Part shown: one piece after another, positions 1-9,097 of the stretch
Layout of the letters: each line of letters begins with the position of its first letter
How positions within the stretch are numbered: the stretch's first letter is position 1
NCBI RefSeq assembly: GCF_003014535.1
Contig: NZ_PYGD01000001.1
Span: 744,001 to 808,000 of the forward strand
Reading direction: 5' to 3'
DNA length: 64,000 nucleotides
DNA from: Taibaiella chishuiensis
Lineage (GTDB): Bacteria; Bacteroidota; Bacteroidia; Chitinophagales; Chitinophagaceae
Position numbers and translations under genes: made by a program
The notes under the pieces: generated by a model
Seen by the model: only the letters and a program-made list of their open reading frames with translations
The model's database searches: none
Told to the model about the DNA's origin: nothing

Positions 1-2754
1 ATTGGTGATTTTATCCAGCAGGGTAATGGCGTCTGCCTTGCGGTTCTCGCGGATAAGTGCATCGGCCACCTTGCTGCCGCTAAAGCGGTAGGTCATCATC
101 ATATAGCGGTTCTTCTCATCGAAGTAAACATCCTTACGCTCGGCGCCGCCCCACAGGAACTTTTTGGTATAGAGGTCGAGGCTCTTGTTCAGGTTTACGC
201 GCTGTGGCGCACCGATCTGGGGCGAGGAGCCGGCAGTACGGATCGGCACCAGTTTGTTGGCCAGGCCATCCATCTGTACATACTCGTCGAGACCCTGGTA
301 GTCGCCGCCGCCTGCAAAGCCGCAGCTGAAGTAGATCGGGCGTTTAAAGCCTTCTTTAGCCACACCTGCAAGGATATTGAGGAAGGCCAGGTCGCCTTTG
401 GTCAGTGTGTTGCCGCTCAGGGTAAACAGCATCTGGCTGTCTACAAGCGCTGCATCGGCAGGGCTTACCAGGCCATTGCGGATCACCGCATCCTTATCCA
501 CTTTTACGGAGATGTTCTTAGTCGGCAGCATATTTACATACTCGCCCGTTACGATCTGGGCCTGTGCACGCCTGTCGTCGGAGGTTACAAACTGTAATAC
601 CTGTTCGATATCGAAATAGCGGTCTTTGGGCACCGAGGGATCTTCGCGGTAAAATACCACGTCGCGCTTATTGGCTTGGTAGTCCTGGGGTTTCCAGAGC
701 ATCGGCACGGCATCAGCATCATTGATCTTATTGCGCAACTGGTCGATATACCAATCGATGGCGATAAGGCTGGTATTGATGATCCTTACATCCTTACGGT
801 AACCTTCGATTTCCTGCATATACCAGAGCGGGTAAGTATCGTTATCGCCTATGGTAAACAGGATCGCATTGCTGTCGCAGCTGCTCAGCACATTGTACGC
901 GGTAGAGCGTGCAAGCGTTTTCTGCGAGCGGTCGTGGTCATCCCATTCCTGGGCAGCCATCAGTACGGGTACGGCCAGCAGGCATATAGCGGTGGCTGCC
1001 GTTGCCGCGCTTGCTCCTTGTTTCAGGGCCTTGCGGAACCAGTCGGTAACCATCAGCACGCCCAGGCCGATCCACACGGCAAAGGCATAGGTGGCGCCGG
1101 CATAGGCATAGTCCCTTTCGCGGGGCTGCTGCGGGGTATTGTTCAGGTACAGCACAATGGCAATACCGGTAAAGAAGAAGAGCAGGCTTATGATCACACC
1201 ATCCCGCTTATCGCGGTTAAACTGGTACACCATACCCAGTATACCGAGTATAAAGGGCAGGAAGTACAGCTGGTTATGGGCCCGGTTGTTTTTATACGAA
1301 TCCGGCATCTGGTCGATATCGCCACGGCCAAAGAATTTATCCACGGGCTTGATACCGGTGAACCAGTTACCGTTCTGGGCTTCGCCATAGCTGGTGCCCT
1401 GGTAGTCGTTCTGGCGGCCGGCATAGTTCCAGAGGAAATAACGCCACCACATCCAGTTCAGCTGGTACTTGAAGAAGAATTTATAGTTATCGGCGCCAGT
1501 AGGGGCTTCAGTACCCTGTATATTCAGGAACTGCCGGTAGAAGTTTTCGTGCGAAGGATCGCTGCTGTAGATACGCGGGAAGAAACGCGTCTGGTCGCCG
1601 GCATACACCGGTTCCGACTGACGGTTACCCACCTGTTCGTAATACACCTTGCCATCTTTTTTGGTTTCGGCATATACCGGCTTGCCGGGTTTATATTCCG
1701 AAGGTTTAGAGTCGAAGTCGGGCCCGGTCACGATAGGTTGTGCACCGTACTGGTCCCTTTGCAGGTAAGAGATCAGGCTCAGCATATCGTCCGGGTTGGT
1801 CATGTCGATGGGTACATCGGCACGCGAACGGATAATGATACTTACATAACTGGAGTAACCGATCAGGGCAAACACCACGCAGATCATACTCATATGCAGG
1901 ATATACTTACCCTTTTTCTTGGCCCAGATAAGCAGGAATGCAAACAGGGCTACCAGCAGCAGCATAAAGAAGATGGCGCCGGAGTCGAGCGGCAGGCCAA
2001 AACTATTGACAAACAGGAGTTCGAACTTGGAAGCCAGGATAGGCACGCCCTGGATCAGGCCTACCTGTACGGTGCCCAGCAATACGCAACCCAGTATAAA
2101 GGCAAGGATACCGCCTTTTAACGTAGGGGTAAACCTGCGGAAATAATAAACCATGGCCAGTGCCGGGATGGTAAGCAGGTTGAGCAGGTGGACGCCGATC
2201 GACAGGCCCATCAGGTACGAGATCAGTACCAGCCAGCGGTCGGCATGCGGCGCATCGGCATTATGTTCCCATTTCAGGATGGCCCAGAATACGATGGCCG
2301 TGAAGAAAGAGGAGGTGGCATACACCTCGGCTTCTACCGCCGAGAACCAGAAGGTGTCGGAAAAGGTATACGCCAGGGCACCTACGGCGCCTGCGCCCAT
2401 TATCGCTACCATTTTACCCGTGGTCCAGTCGTCCTCGTGTTGTACGAGCAGTTTGCGGGCAAAGTGGGTAATGGTCCAGAACAGGAACAATATGGTAAGG
2501 CCGCTCATCAGGGCCGACAGGGAGTTGATGTATAAAGCTACGTTCTGGGGATCGGCAAACATACCGAAGAGCCGGCCCAGGAGCATAAAAAGCGGGGCGC
2601 CCGGCGAGTGGCCTACTTCGAGGCGGTAAGCGGTGGAGAGAAACTCGCCGCAATCCCAGAAGCTGACGGTGCGCTCCATGGTTGCCAGGTAGACAATATA
2701 GGAAACAGCAAAAACAATCCAGCCGGTTAAGTTGTTTATTTTCCTGAAATTCAT
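1..2754 (-). CDS. DUF2723 family multi-pass membrane protein (C-terminus beyond window)
   Basis: I translated the minus strand from the ATG at 2754; 918 codons stay open to the window edge, so the stop lies outside. The N-terminus holds a membrane segment (about residues 12-26), then the family-typical loop TVSFWDCGEFLSTAYRLEVG followed by HSPGAPLF, and further hydrophobic segments separated by short loops. The part nearest the window edge is soluble and looks TPR-like (DEKNRYMMMTYRFSG, then ALIRENRKADAITLLD). DUF2723 proteins are large Bacteroidota membrane proteins thought to be GT-C-fold glycosyltransferases using lipid-linked sugars; the acidic WDCGEF loop would fit the catalytic loop. 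The enzymatic role is inference; the family call is firm. It is transcribed away from the barrel gene at 2934. Confidence 0.88.
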   Translation of the reverse strand, partial: MNFRKINNLTGWIVFAVSYIVYLATMERTVSFWDCGEFLSTAYRLEVGHSPGAPLFMLLGRLFGMFADPQNVALYINSLSALMSGLTILFLFWTITHFARKLLVQHEDDWTTGKMVAIMGAGAVGALAYTFSDTFWFSAVEAEVYATSSFFTAIVFWAILKWEHNADAPHADRWLVLISYLMGLSIGVHLLNLLTIPALAMVYYFRRFTPTLKGGILAFILGCVLLGTVQVGLIQGVPILASKFELLFVNSFGLPLDSGAIFFMLLLVALFAFLLIWAKKKGKYILHMSMICVVFALIGYSSYVSIIIRSRADVPIDMTNPDDMLSLISYLQRDQYGAQPIVTGPDFDSKPSEYKPGKPVYAETKKDGKVYYEQVGNRQSEPVYAGDQTRFFPRIYSSDPSHENFYRQFLNIQGTEAPTGADNYKFFFKYQLNWMWWRYFLWNYAGRQNDYQGTSYGEAQNGNWFTGIKPVDKFFGRGDIDQMPDSYKNNRAHNQLYFLPFILGILGMVYQFNRDKRDGVIISLLFFFTGIAIVLYLNNTPQQPRERDYAYAGATYAFAVWIGLGVLMVTDWFRKALKQGASAATAATAICLLAVPVLMAAQEWDDHDRSQKTLARSTAYNVLSSCDSNAILFTIGDNDTYPLWYMQEIEGYRKDVRIINTSLIAIDWYIDQLRNKINDADAVPMLWKPQDYQANKRDVVFYREDPSVPKDRYFDIEQVLQFVTSDDRRAQAQIVTGEYVNMLPTKNISVKVDKDAVIRNGLVSPADAALVDSQMLFTLSGNTLTKGDLAFLNILAGVAKEGFKRPIYFSCGFAGGGDYQGLDEYVQMDGLANKLVPIRTAGSSPQIGAPQRVNLNKSLDLYTKKFLWGGAERKDVYFDEKNRYMMMTYRFSGSKVADALIRENRKADAITLLDKITN

Positions 2755-2933
2755 AATCTTTGGACAGTGATGTTGTGGTATGTTTTTTGATAATTGGGTG
2801 TAAAGCTAAAGAAATGTGCTTAGAGTAAAAACAAAACGTGAAAACATCGGAAATATAATGTGAATATTATATAAAAGCGAACTTTATGGCATAGTATTTG
2901 TAAATTGAATTACTAAACAAAAACATACAACTT

Positions 2934-3578
2934 ATGAAAAAAATCAGCGCACTAATCATTGCAGGTATGGCTATTTTCGGAACACATCAAGCCTCTGCAC
3001 AAATTCAGAAGGGTAACCTGATGGTCGGAGCAAGTCTTGCCGATATGAACATCAAACTGCAAAAAGGGAACACTGATCTTTCCTTAAGTATTAATCCCAA
3101 GATCGGCTACTTCATCCAGGACAATGTTGCCATTGGTGCAGAAGTAAAACTCGGTTTCGCTACCAACTCTGCCCAGAACTCCATTAATTATGGTATTGGC
3201 GCGTTTGGCCGTTACTATGTAAGCAGCAAACAACTCGAACTGCTGAAGCATGCCCGCTTCTTCGGTGAAGTAAATGCCGGCCTGGTTGGCGATAACATCA
3301 AGCCAAAAGGCATGTCTTCCGTTTCTACCAATGGCCTGGGTATAGGTTTTGGTCCTGGTGTGGCTTACTTCATTACCCCAAACATTGGTCTTGAAGCCCT
3401 GTTGAAGTATAACCTCGGTGTAGGTTTCGGTTCTTCTACCACTACCAACAACTTCTCGATCGGTTTTGGCTTCCAGATCTACCTGCCTACCAAAAAAGCC
3501 CGTGCTATCTATAACGAGGCTTCCGGCGAAGTAAGGAGCAAAATGAAAAAAAGCAATAAAGAAGACGACGAAGACTAA
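2934..3578 (+). CDS. Outer-membrane beta-barrel protein
   Basis: 214 aa with a clear signal peptide (MKKISALIIAGMAIFG, cleavage near ASA-Q at about residue 22). The mature part alternates short amphipathic strands and glycine-rich turns (GAEVKLGF, GIGFGPGVAYF, GVGFGSS) as in small 8-stranded barrels of the OmpW / OMP_b-brl class. The C-terminus is unusual: instead of ending in an aromatic residue after the last strand, it continues into a charged tail ending SNKEDDED, which may be periplasmic or extracellular. The gene is monocistronic: a divergent gene lies upstream and a strong hairpin terminator follows. Function is unknown; a structural porin-like or adhesion role is possible. Confidence 0.75.
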   Translation: MKKISALIIAGMAIFGTHQASAQIQKGNLMVGASLADMNIKLQKGNTDLSLSINPKIGYFIQDNVAIGAEVKLGFATNSAQNSINYGIGAFGRYYVSSKQLELLKHARFFGEVNAGLVGDNIKPKGMSSVSTNGLGIGFGPGVAYFITPNIGLEALLKYNLGVGFGSSTTTNNFSIGFGFQIYLPTKKARAIYNEASGEVRSKMKKSNKEDDED

Positions 3579-3600
3579 GATATATACATGATAGGATGGA

Positions 3601-3632
3601 AAACGCTGCCCGGAACGGGCGGCGTTTTTTTA
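3601..3632 (+). terminator. Rho-independent terminator after barrel gene
   Basis: A 12-bp stem (3601-3612 with 3616-3627, one G-T pair) with a 3-base loop GAA is followed by a run of T to 3631. It separates the barrel gene from yidC. A second hairpin-like GC-rich dyad lies at about 3655-3683. Confidence 0.85.
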
Positions 3633-3734
3633 TACCGGTGTAAAGTCCCGGTCTACAGGCGGCTAGCCATAGCCGCCGCCTGAAAAAAGGCCCCGGGACC
3701 GTTTTACCGCGTTGCGGCGTACAATAACCGAAAA

Positions 3735-3768
3735 TTGCGGTATTCCAATTGAATATTGCCTACCTTTG
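3735..3768 (+). promoter_or_regulatory. yidC promoter, Bacteroidota type
   Basis: A TTG at 3735-3737 and a perfect -7 box TACCTTTG at 3761-3768, 23 bases apart, fit the TTG / TAnnTTTG promoter. It lies inside the in-frame 5' extension of the yidC reading frame, so the real start must be downstream, at 3796. Confidence 0.7.
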
Positions 3769-3795
3769 CGCACAAATTTTTTAGTATATCTATTC

Positions 3796-5616
3796 ATGGA
3801 TCGTAATTCAATAATTGGCTTTGTGCTATTGCTTGCCCTGGGTGCAGGTTATATCTTCTGGAGCAACCACGAACAAAAACTGTATCAGGAACAGAAATAT
3901 GCCGACTCTATGGCACTGGCCGCTACCCGTAAACCGGTAACGCCACAGCAACAGATCGCCGGTACGCCAGCCGATAGCCTCCGGGCCATCGATACTACCC
4001 TGCCTCCTGCTTACCGCGGTGCTGCAACGCTCGTAAACCTGAGTAACGGCGAACTGAACCTGCAATTCAGCACCAAAGGCGGTTATCCCGTACAGGCCAA
4101 TTTCGACAGCTTTAAAACTTCGGCAGGTGCGCCGCTGGCCTACTTTAAAGGCAATGGCAACAAACTGTCCTTTAATATACCGGTTAACGGTAAAACGGTA
4201 GCTACCGACCAGCTTTATTTTACCCCCGAGATCACGGCGTTGCCCGATGGCGGCAAACAGCTGCGTATGACCGCAACCGTAGCCCCCGGTCAAAATATCG
4301 TACTGGATTATGCCCTGCCCCGCAGGGGATATATGATGACGGCCAGCCTGCGCCTGCAGGGCCTTCAGAAAGATCTGGGCGCCATCCAGTCGATCCCGAT
4401 GAGCTGGAACACCGAAGCGCTGCATACGGAAAAAGACCTGAAGAACGAAAGGATGAATATGCAGGTGCACTACCGCCATATGGACGGAGAGCACGATTAC
4501 TTCACCATTTCCCGCACCGGGCAGAAGTCTATGGACAAGCCCCTGCAATGGCTGAGCGTACGCAGTCACTTTTTCAACTCTACTATTATCGCGGATAAAG
4601 GATTCAAGACCGGCAATTTCGACGGTAAAGAACCGGCCGACAGCAATATCGTAGCTACCAACAGCAGCGTGTTCGCTATCCCGGTAACGGCATCCAACGA
4701 TTACGCCTTCGACTTTAAATGGTATATGGGCCCCAACGATTATAAGGTATTGAAATCTTATAACGTAGGCCTCGAAGAGATGATTCCGCTTGGTTTCGGT
4801 TTGTTCTTCTTCGTAAAATACATCAGCAAGTGGATGATCATTCCGCTGTTCGACTTCCTGAGCCAGTATATCAGCAGCTTTGGCCTGATCATTATCTGCC
4901 TTACCCTGCTGATCCGTTTGCTGCTTTCGTTCTTTACGTACAAGAGCTACCTGTCCTCTGCGAAAATGAGGGTGCTTAAACCCGAACTCGACGAGCTGCG
5001 TGCCAAATATGGCGATAACCAGCAGCAGATGGGTATGGAGCAAATGAAATTATACCGCACGGCCGGTGTAAACCCGCTGGGTGGCTGTTTGCCGATGTTG
5101 CTGCAGATGCCGTTCCTGCTGGCTGTATATTACTTTATTCCTACCGCTATCCAGTTGCGCCAGTCCAAGTTCCTGTGGTCCAATGACCTTTCTACTTACG
5201 ATTCGGTGCTGAACCTGGGTTTCAATATCCCGTTCTATGGCGACCACGTGAGCTTGTTTACCCTGCTGATGACGGCATCGAGCCTGTTCCTGGCAATTTA
5301 TAACAAGAACATGACGGCCGGCGCAGGTGGCGATATGGGCAACAATGCCATGCTGAAATACATGCCTTACATTATGCCGATCATGTTCCTGGGCTGGTTC
5401 AACAGTATGGCTGCGGGTCTTACCTTCTACTATACCTTCTCCAACCTGATCAGTATCTTACAGCAGTTCATTATCCAGAAATTCTTCATCAACGAAGAAG
5501 CGATACACCGTAAGATCCAGGAAAACAGGAATAAGCCGGCCGGCACCTCCAAATGGCAGCAACGCCTGGAGCAGATGCAGAAAGCGCAGGCCGATAAAAC
5601 CAAAACAAAAAAATAG
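3796..5616 (+). CDS. yidC: Membrane protein insertase YidC
   Basis: 606 aa. YidC inserts and folds inner-membrane proteins, alone or with SecYEG. The start MDRNSIIGFVLLLALGAGY gives an N-terminal membrane anchor (about 5-22). A large periplasmic beta domain follows (about 60-330). The conserved insertase domain begins near residue 345 with several membrane helices; the hydrophilic-groove arginine is visible in LTLLIRLLLSF, followed by a cytoplasmic coiled region (KMRVLKPELDELRAKYGDNQ) and the motif GVNPLGGCLPMLLQMPF. The C-terminal tail is Lys/Gln-rich, as expected for ribosome contact. The reading frame is open to 3712, but the promoter sits in that extension, so 3796 is chosen. A perfect 13-bp terminator follows. 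Confidence 0.97.
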   Translation: MDRNSIIGFVLLLALGAGYIFWSNHEQKLYQEQKYADSMALAATRKPVTPQQQIAGTPADSLRAIDTTLPPAYRGAATLVNLSNGELNLQFSTKGGYPVQANFDSFKTSAGAPLAYFKGNGNKLSFNIPVNGKTVATDQLYFTPEITALPDGGKQLRMTATVAPGQNIVLDYALPRRGYMMTASLRLQGLQKDLGAIQSIPMSWNTEALHTEKDLKNERMNMQVHYRHMDGEHDYFTISRTGQKSMDKPLQWLSVRSHFFNSTIIADKGFKTGNFDGKEPADSNIVATNSSVFAIPVTASNDYAFDFKWYMGPNDYKVLKSYNVGLEEMIPLGFGLFFFVKYISKWMIIPLFDFLSQYISSFGLIIICLTLLIRLLLSFFTYKSYLSSAKMRVLKPELDELRAKYGDNQQQMGMEQMKLYRTAGVNPLGGCLPMLLQMPFLLAVYYFIPTAIQLRQSKFLWSNDLSTYDSVLNLGFNIPFYGDHVSLFTLLMTASSLFLAIYNKNMTAGAGGDMGNNAMLKYMPYIMPIMFLGWFNSMAAGLTFYYTFSNLISILQQFIIQKFFINEEAIHRKIQENRNKPAGTSKWQQRLEQMQKAQADKTKTKK

Positions 5617-5645
5617 GGCGGACCTGCTTCCGCGTTTTGCATAAT

Positions 5646-5690
5646 AAAGTGACCATAAAATGCCCCGGCAGCTTATGGTCACTTTTCTTT
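5646..5690 (+). terminator. Terminator after yidC
   Basis: A perfect 13-bp inverted repeat (5646-5658 with 5673-5685) with a 14-base loop is followed by TTTCTTTTC. It lies in the apparent 5' extension of the tadA frame and argues that tadA starts downstream. Confidence 0.85.
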
Positions 5691-5711
5691 TCAGACCTGC
5701 CGGGGAAAAGG

Positions 5712-5719
5712 TACCTTCG
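5712..5719 (+). promoter_or_regulatory. Candidate tadA -7 box (TAnnTTCG variant)
   Basis: TACCTTCG differs from the TAnnTTTG consensus by one base. It sits between the yidC terminator and the tadA ATG at 5787. The same TTCG variant appears before glmM and two of the long T9SS genes. No convincing -33 TTG is seen. Confidence 0.4.
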
Positions 5720-5786
5720 TTTTGTGAACGCGGTGTTGCCTGCGACGTGTCCGAAGGAGCGCAGTTATTTTAAAAATACGATTGCC

Positions 5787-6242
5787 ATGAACGACGAGTA
5801 TTATATGAAAATGGCGCTGAGAGAGGCGCAGAAAGCCTACGATATAGGAGAGGTGCCGGTAGGCGCTATCGTAGTCTGGAATGATAAAGTGCTGGCCCGA
5901 GGCCACAACCAGGTAGAGTTATTAAAAGATGCCACGGCGCATGCCGAAATGATTGCGCTTACCGCCGCCTTTAGCGAACTGGGCAGCAAATACCTGCCCG
6001 AAGGCACCCTGTACGTAACCGTAGAGCCCTGCCTGATGTGTTGTGGCGCGCTGCACTGGAGCAAGATAGGCCGGATTGTATATGGCGCCCGGGACGATAA
6101 AAATGGTTACCGCCGGTATGTAAAGGAAAACGGCGATCATAGCCCCATGCATGTATTTCACCCCAAAACGAAACTGAACTTTGGTATACTGGCCGAAGAA
6201 TGCAGCCAGTTGATGAAAGATTTCTTCCGGGAGCGGCGTTGA
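5787..6242 (+). CDS. tadA: tRNA-specific adenosine deaminase TadA
   Basis: 151 aa, normal family length. TadA converts A34 of tRNA-Arg(ACG) to inosine. The deaminase fold is complete: zinc-binding and catalytic HAE at residues 52-54 (ATAHAEMIAL) and the second motif PCLMCCGAL at 81-89 supplying the zinc cysteines. GEVPVGAIVV near residues 21-30 is typical of the family. An in-frame extension reaches 5637, but it contains the yidC terminator and a -7-like box, so the start MNDEYYMKMALREAQ is chosen. A small secreted protein gene follows 36 bp downstream and may be cotranscribed. Confidence 0.95.
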   Translation: MNDEYYMKMALREAQKAYDIGEVPVGAIVVWNDKVLARGHNQVELLKDATAHAEMIALTAAFSELGSKYLPEGTLYVTVEPCLMCCGALHWSKIGRIVYGARDDKNGYRRYVKENGDHSPMHVFHPKTKLNFGILAEECSQLMKDFFRERR

Positions 6243-6278
6243 CAAACCGTTATGATCCTTATTCCGTAAATTCGAAGT

Positions 6279-6587
6279 ATGAAAAAAGTCCTGTTGCTGC
6301 TGATCGTATTGCTGCCGGCCCTTACCCCTTGCTGGTCGCAGCAGGATAGCCTGCACCTGCCGCCTGTAGCGAAGTTTGTATTACCTGCAGCGGTACCCGC
6401 CGGCACGCATACTCCCGCTTTACAAAAGCCGGCGCCGGTCCGGTACAATTATTACAATAGTCTTGGGGCTGCCTGTAAAGCAGAGTTTAAACTGGAAAAG
6501 GCAACGCGGGTGCCCCTGCGCATCCGGCTGGGCTCGCTGGCACAAACCGATTACATGGAGCAGAAACCCCATGCCACGCGGCCTTAG
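6279..6587 (+). CDS. Small secreted protein, unknown function
   Basis: 102 aa. A signal peptide is clear (MKKVLLLLIVLLPALTPCWS-Q). The mature part has a Pro-rich linker followed by a segment YNYYNSLGAACKAEFKLEK and RVPLRIRLGSLAQTDYMEQK, which looks like a conserved short module; I believe similar short proteins occur in other Chitinophagaceae but cannot verify this here. It starts 36 bp after tadA and its end lies only 5 bp from the convergent sugar kinase. No function can be assigned. Confidence 0.6.
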   Translation: MKKVLLLLIVLLPALTPCWSQQDSLHLPPVAKFVLPAAVPAGTHTPALQKPAPVRYNYYNSLGAACKAEFKLEKATRVPLRIRLGSLAQTDYMEQKPHATRP

Positions 6588-6592
6588 TATCT

Positions 6593-7615
6593 TTATTTGC
6601 TCCAGGTAAACAGGCCCTGCTCCGTAAAGCGGTAGGGATGGAACGAGCCGCCGAACTGTTGCAAGGCATCAATTACGGCATAACGGCTGGTGCCCGGGCA
6701 ATAAAAAGTCATAAAGCCACCACCGCCGGCCCCGCTTATCTTACCGCCGGTAGCGCCCGCTGCAAGGGCTTTTTCGTAGATATCATCGATCAGGGAGTTA
6801 CTGATGCCGCTTGCCATCTGCTTTTTATGCTGGAAACCAAAATCCAGTATCCTGCCGATCTCGTCGATATTCCCCTTCAGTAAGGCTTCCTTCATCATCT
6901 GGGCCTGTTCCTTCAGGTTGTGCATCGCCTCTATCGAATTCGATTTTTTATCCTGTACATTTTTGCTTTGTGCCTCGATAATCGTTGCCGAATTGCGGCT
7001 GGTCGCCGTATAGAACAGCAGCAGGTTATTTTCGAGTTCATACAGGTATTCGGGTCTTATACGCAGCGGGTTTACGATTACTTTGTCGTTGGCATAAAAC
7101 TCCATAAAATTAACGCCGCCAAAGGTTGCGGCATACTGGTCCTGCTTGCCGCCGGCCATTTTCAGGTCTTCGCGCTCGATCTGGTAAGAAAGGTGCGCGG
7201 CATCGTACTCGCCCAGGGGCAGGTTCATCCACTCGGCAAATGCGCCCAGGATGGCTACTACCAGGGTGGAGGAGGTACCCAGTCCCGAACCGGCAGGAGC
7301 ATCTACCTGGGTGGTCAGTTTAAAACCTGATGGGGTATTACCATAGTTACGTACTACCCGGTTATAAATGCCTTTGGCCAGGTCGAGGTTGCCGTCTATA
7401 GGCAGGGTATCGGCCAGGTCATACTCCTGCAGCTCGTTCCGGTCTACGGCATGGATAATGATGCGGGGTTCGGTAAGCGGTTCGATGGTGGCATGAGCAT
7501 AGAGCGAAATGGTTACATTCAGGATTGCGCCGCCGTACAGGTCGCTGTACGGGCTTACATCGGTACCGCCACCGGCCAGGCCGATGCGTAGCGGAGCTTT
7601 ACTGCGTATGATCAT
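6593..7615 (-). CDS. GHMP kinase, D-glycero-D-manno-heptose 7-phosphate kinase-like
   Basis: 340 aa from the ATG at 7615 (MIIRSKAPLRIGLAGGGTDV). The first motif GLAGGGTDVSPYSD, the ATP-binding motif PAGSGLGTSSTLVVA (about residues 106-120) and the late glycine-rich motif GGKISGAGGGGFMTFYC identify the HddA subgroup of GHMP kinases, which phosphorylate D-glycero-D-manno-heptose 7-phosphate at C1 in heptose nucleotide synthesis. The length fits the subgroup. The frame opens 10 codons earlier, but the core motif normally begins within a few residues of the start. No other heptose pathway gene is nearby, so the exact sugar substrate is inferred from family resemblance only. Confidence 0.85.
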   Translation of the reverse strand: MIIRSKAPLRIGLAGGGTDVSPYSDLYGGAILNVTISLYAHATIEPLTEPRIIIHAVDRNELQEYDLADTLPIDGNLDLAKGIYNRVVRNYGNTPSGFKLTTQVDAPAGSGLGTSSTLVVAILGAFAEWMNLPLGEYDAAHLSYQIEREDLKMAGGKQDQYAATFGGVNFMEFYANDKVIVNPLRIRPEYLYELENNLLLFYTATSRNSATIIEAQSKNVQDKKSNSIEAMHNLKEQAQMMKEALLKGNIDEIGRILDFGFQHKKQMASGISNSLIDDIYEKALAAGATGGKISGAGGGGFMTFYCPGTSRYAVIDALQQFGGSFHPYRFTEQGLFTWSK

Positions 7616-7677
7616 TGTTAATGCGGATAAAAAATTACCCTGCAAATTAAACGTAAATTAGCTGAAGGAGGAACTTT

Positions 7678-8589
7678 TTATTCGCCGCTTACAGAAACGT
7701 TGCGCTTACCCGGCGCTTGTGTTTTCAAGGCTTCCCTGCCTTTGTAACGTTTATACAGGAAAAAGGCGGCCAGGCCTGCCAGGAAGAGCAGCCAGAAGCG
7801 GGTGAGCTGTACCACCAGTTCTTCGACCAAGCGCCAGCCCCAGGTTACCGAGTTCCATAACCGGGCGCCTATGCCCGGTTCATAAGCGGCAATGCCTTTA
7901 TCGTTGGCAACCAGCCAATGTTTTACCTGGGTACGCTGGTAGAGCGAGAGGGTAACGGTGCTGTAGCTAACCTGGTCCAGCAGCGACAGGTTGGCGATCG
8001 CTGCGGCATCGGCCTCTTTCTGCAGGTCGAGGGCCTGCTGGCTGAGCTTTGGGTATTTCGTATGCCTGTTTGCGGCAAATAGCTGCGTGCGTGCGGTGGT
8101 ACGGTCGTTGGCCATAAGTTGCAGGGCTACATCATCGGCGTCGATATTACGCTGGTCGAGGTACTCGGTCAGTGCGGCAATCGCCTTAAGCGTGGTGTCG
8201 AGCCGCGTGGAGGGCACCCTGATGGTAATATCGTTGGTTACGGTAAAGCGGAGGCTTTCTACAGACGAGTCCCGGCTTACGGGCTTCAGCTCCCGGCTTT
8301 CGGTAATGCTGTTGAGCGCGCTATGTGTTACAAAACCGCCTGCGGCGCGGGTTAGCGCTTCAATTTCGTAGGTGGCCTGCTCTACCTGCTCTACACGGAA
8401 TTTTAGTGTTGCTGTGCGTACAAACTGTCGCCCCGAGTCGCGGGTGGCGGCTGTAGCGGCATCGGTATCCACGGTTTCGGCCATAACGGCTTCGGCATTC
8501 TGGTCGCCGGTATGGGGTTGGTTGGCACAGGATAAAAGGAAACAAACCGGGATAAGGCCGGCAAAGAACAAACGGGATGCGGATTTCAT
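7678..8589 (-). CDS. DUF4349 domain lipoprotein
   Basis: 303 aa. The N-terminus is a lipoprotein signal with lipobox LLSC (Cys about residue 20). A low-complexity Ala/Thr/Asp linker precedes the DUF4349 region: TATLKFRVEQVEQATYEIE, AGGFVTHSAL, ITIRVPSTRLDTTLKAIAAL and a helical central part (about 155-205) that is probably a coiled coil. A single membrane helix near the C-terminus (FWLLFLAGLAAFFLYKRYKG) is followed by a basic tail. DUF4349 proteins are widespread predicted envelope proteins of unknown function. The gene stands alone on the minus strand. Confidence 0.85.
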   Translation of the reverse strand: MKSASRLFFAGLIPVCFLLSCANQPHTGDQNAEAVMAETVDTDAATAATRDSGRQFVRTATLKFRVEQVEQATYEIEALTRAAGGFVTHSALNSITESRELKPVSRDSSVESLRFTVTNDITIRVPSTRLDTTLKAIAALTEYLDQRNIDADDVALQLMANDRTTARTQLFAANRHTKYPKLSQQALDLQKEADAAAIANLSLLDQVSYSTVTLSLYQRTQVKHWLVANDKGIAAYEPGIGARLWNSVTWGWRLVEELVVQLTRFWLLFLAGLAAFFLYKRYKGREALKTQAPGKRNVSVSGE

Positions 8590-8697
8590 GTTTAGAAAAT
8601 TTTAGGATTTAATAAAAAAGAAATAAACAGACCCGGAAACGGAAGAGGGGGAGGGGCGGGGAAATGCAAAGGCCACCCATATATAGGAAAAATGAAA

Positions 8698-8719
8698 CAG
8701 GCCACCCTAAGGTGGCCTG
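8698..8719 (-). terminator. Terminator after small lipoprotein gene
   Basis: A perfect 9-bp stem (8698-8706 with 8711-8719) and a 4-base loop. Read on the minus strand it is followed by TTTCATTTTT, placing it directly after the lipoprotein gene that ends at 8746. Confidence 0.8.
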
Positions 8720-8745
8720 CATTAAAACTTAATTGGCTGTTTTAA

Positions 8746-8964
8746 TTATTTTTTAACTGGAGTGTCAACTGCAGGAGCAGCAGCAGGAGCTTCAGTTTTA
8801 GGAGAATCGGTAACAGGAGCTGCAGGAGCTACTTCTGGCTGAGCTTCAGGAGCTGGAGCTGCAGTTGTATCAACAGGAGTAGATTCAGCTTCTTTGTTAC
8901 CACCGCAAGATGCAGCGAAAATACCGAAAGCCAGAGCGAAAGCAGCTAATTTTAAAGATTTCAT
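8746..8964 (-). CDS. Small Pro/Ala-rich lipoprotein
   Basis: 72 aa from the ATG at 8964 (MKSLKLAAFALAFGIFAASC). The signal ends in a good lipobox AASC with the lipidated Cys at residue 20, followed by GGNKEAES. The rest is low-complexity Ala/Pro/Glu/Thr (APAPEAQPEVAPAAP) with no folded domain, ending in PVKK. Such proteins act as flexible tethers or wall spacers; no specific function can be given. An in-frame start 13 codons upstream would bury the signal peptide and is rejected. The base composition is relatively repetitive (GGAGCAG-type runs), making it a candidate for length variation. Confidence 0.75.
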   Translation of the reverse strand: MKSLKLAAFALAFGIFAASCGGNKEAESTPVDTTAAPAPEAQPEVAPAAPVTDSPKTEAPAAAPAVDTPVKK

Positions 8965-9097
8965 TTTTTGTCTTTTAAAGTTTTTTAAAAAGTTATTTGA
9001 CATTTATACGGGAAGGGAAAAAAGGTAACCCACTTTTTTTAAAAAAATTTTTTTGTTGCAACTTTGGGTTACTTTTCATGAATAACCGGATTAATAA

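Noticed and set aside
676-2121. 481-codon plus-strand frame
   Set aside because: It lies opposite the DUF2723 gene, whose minus-strand translation has the conserved WDCGEF and GHSPGAP motifs. The plus frame has no recognisable protein features.
3826-5043. 405-codon minus-strand frame opposite yidC
   Set aside because: yidC is unmistakable on the plus strand and the antisense frame shows no domain or promoter.
8751-8890. Short tandem GGAGCAG/GCAGGAG-like tracts as a minisatellite or CRISPR-like repeat
   Set aside because: The tracts are irregular and simply encode the Ala/Pro-rich tail of the small lipoprotein.
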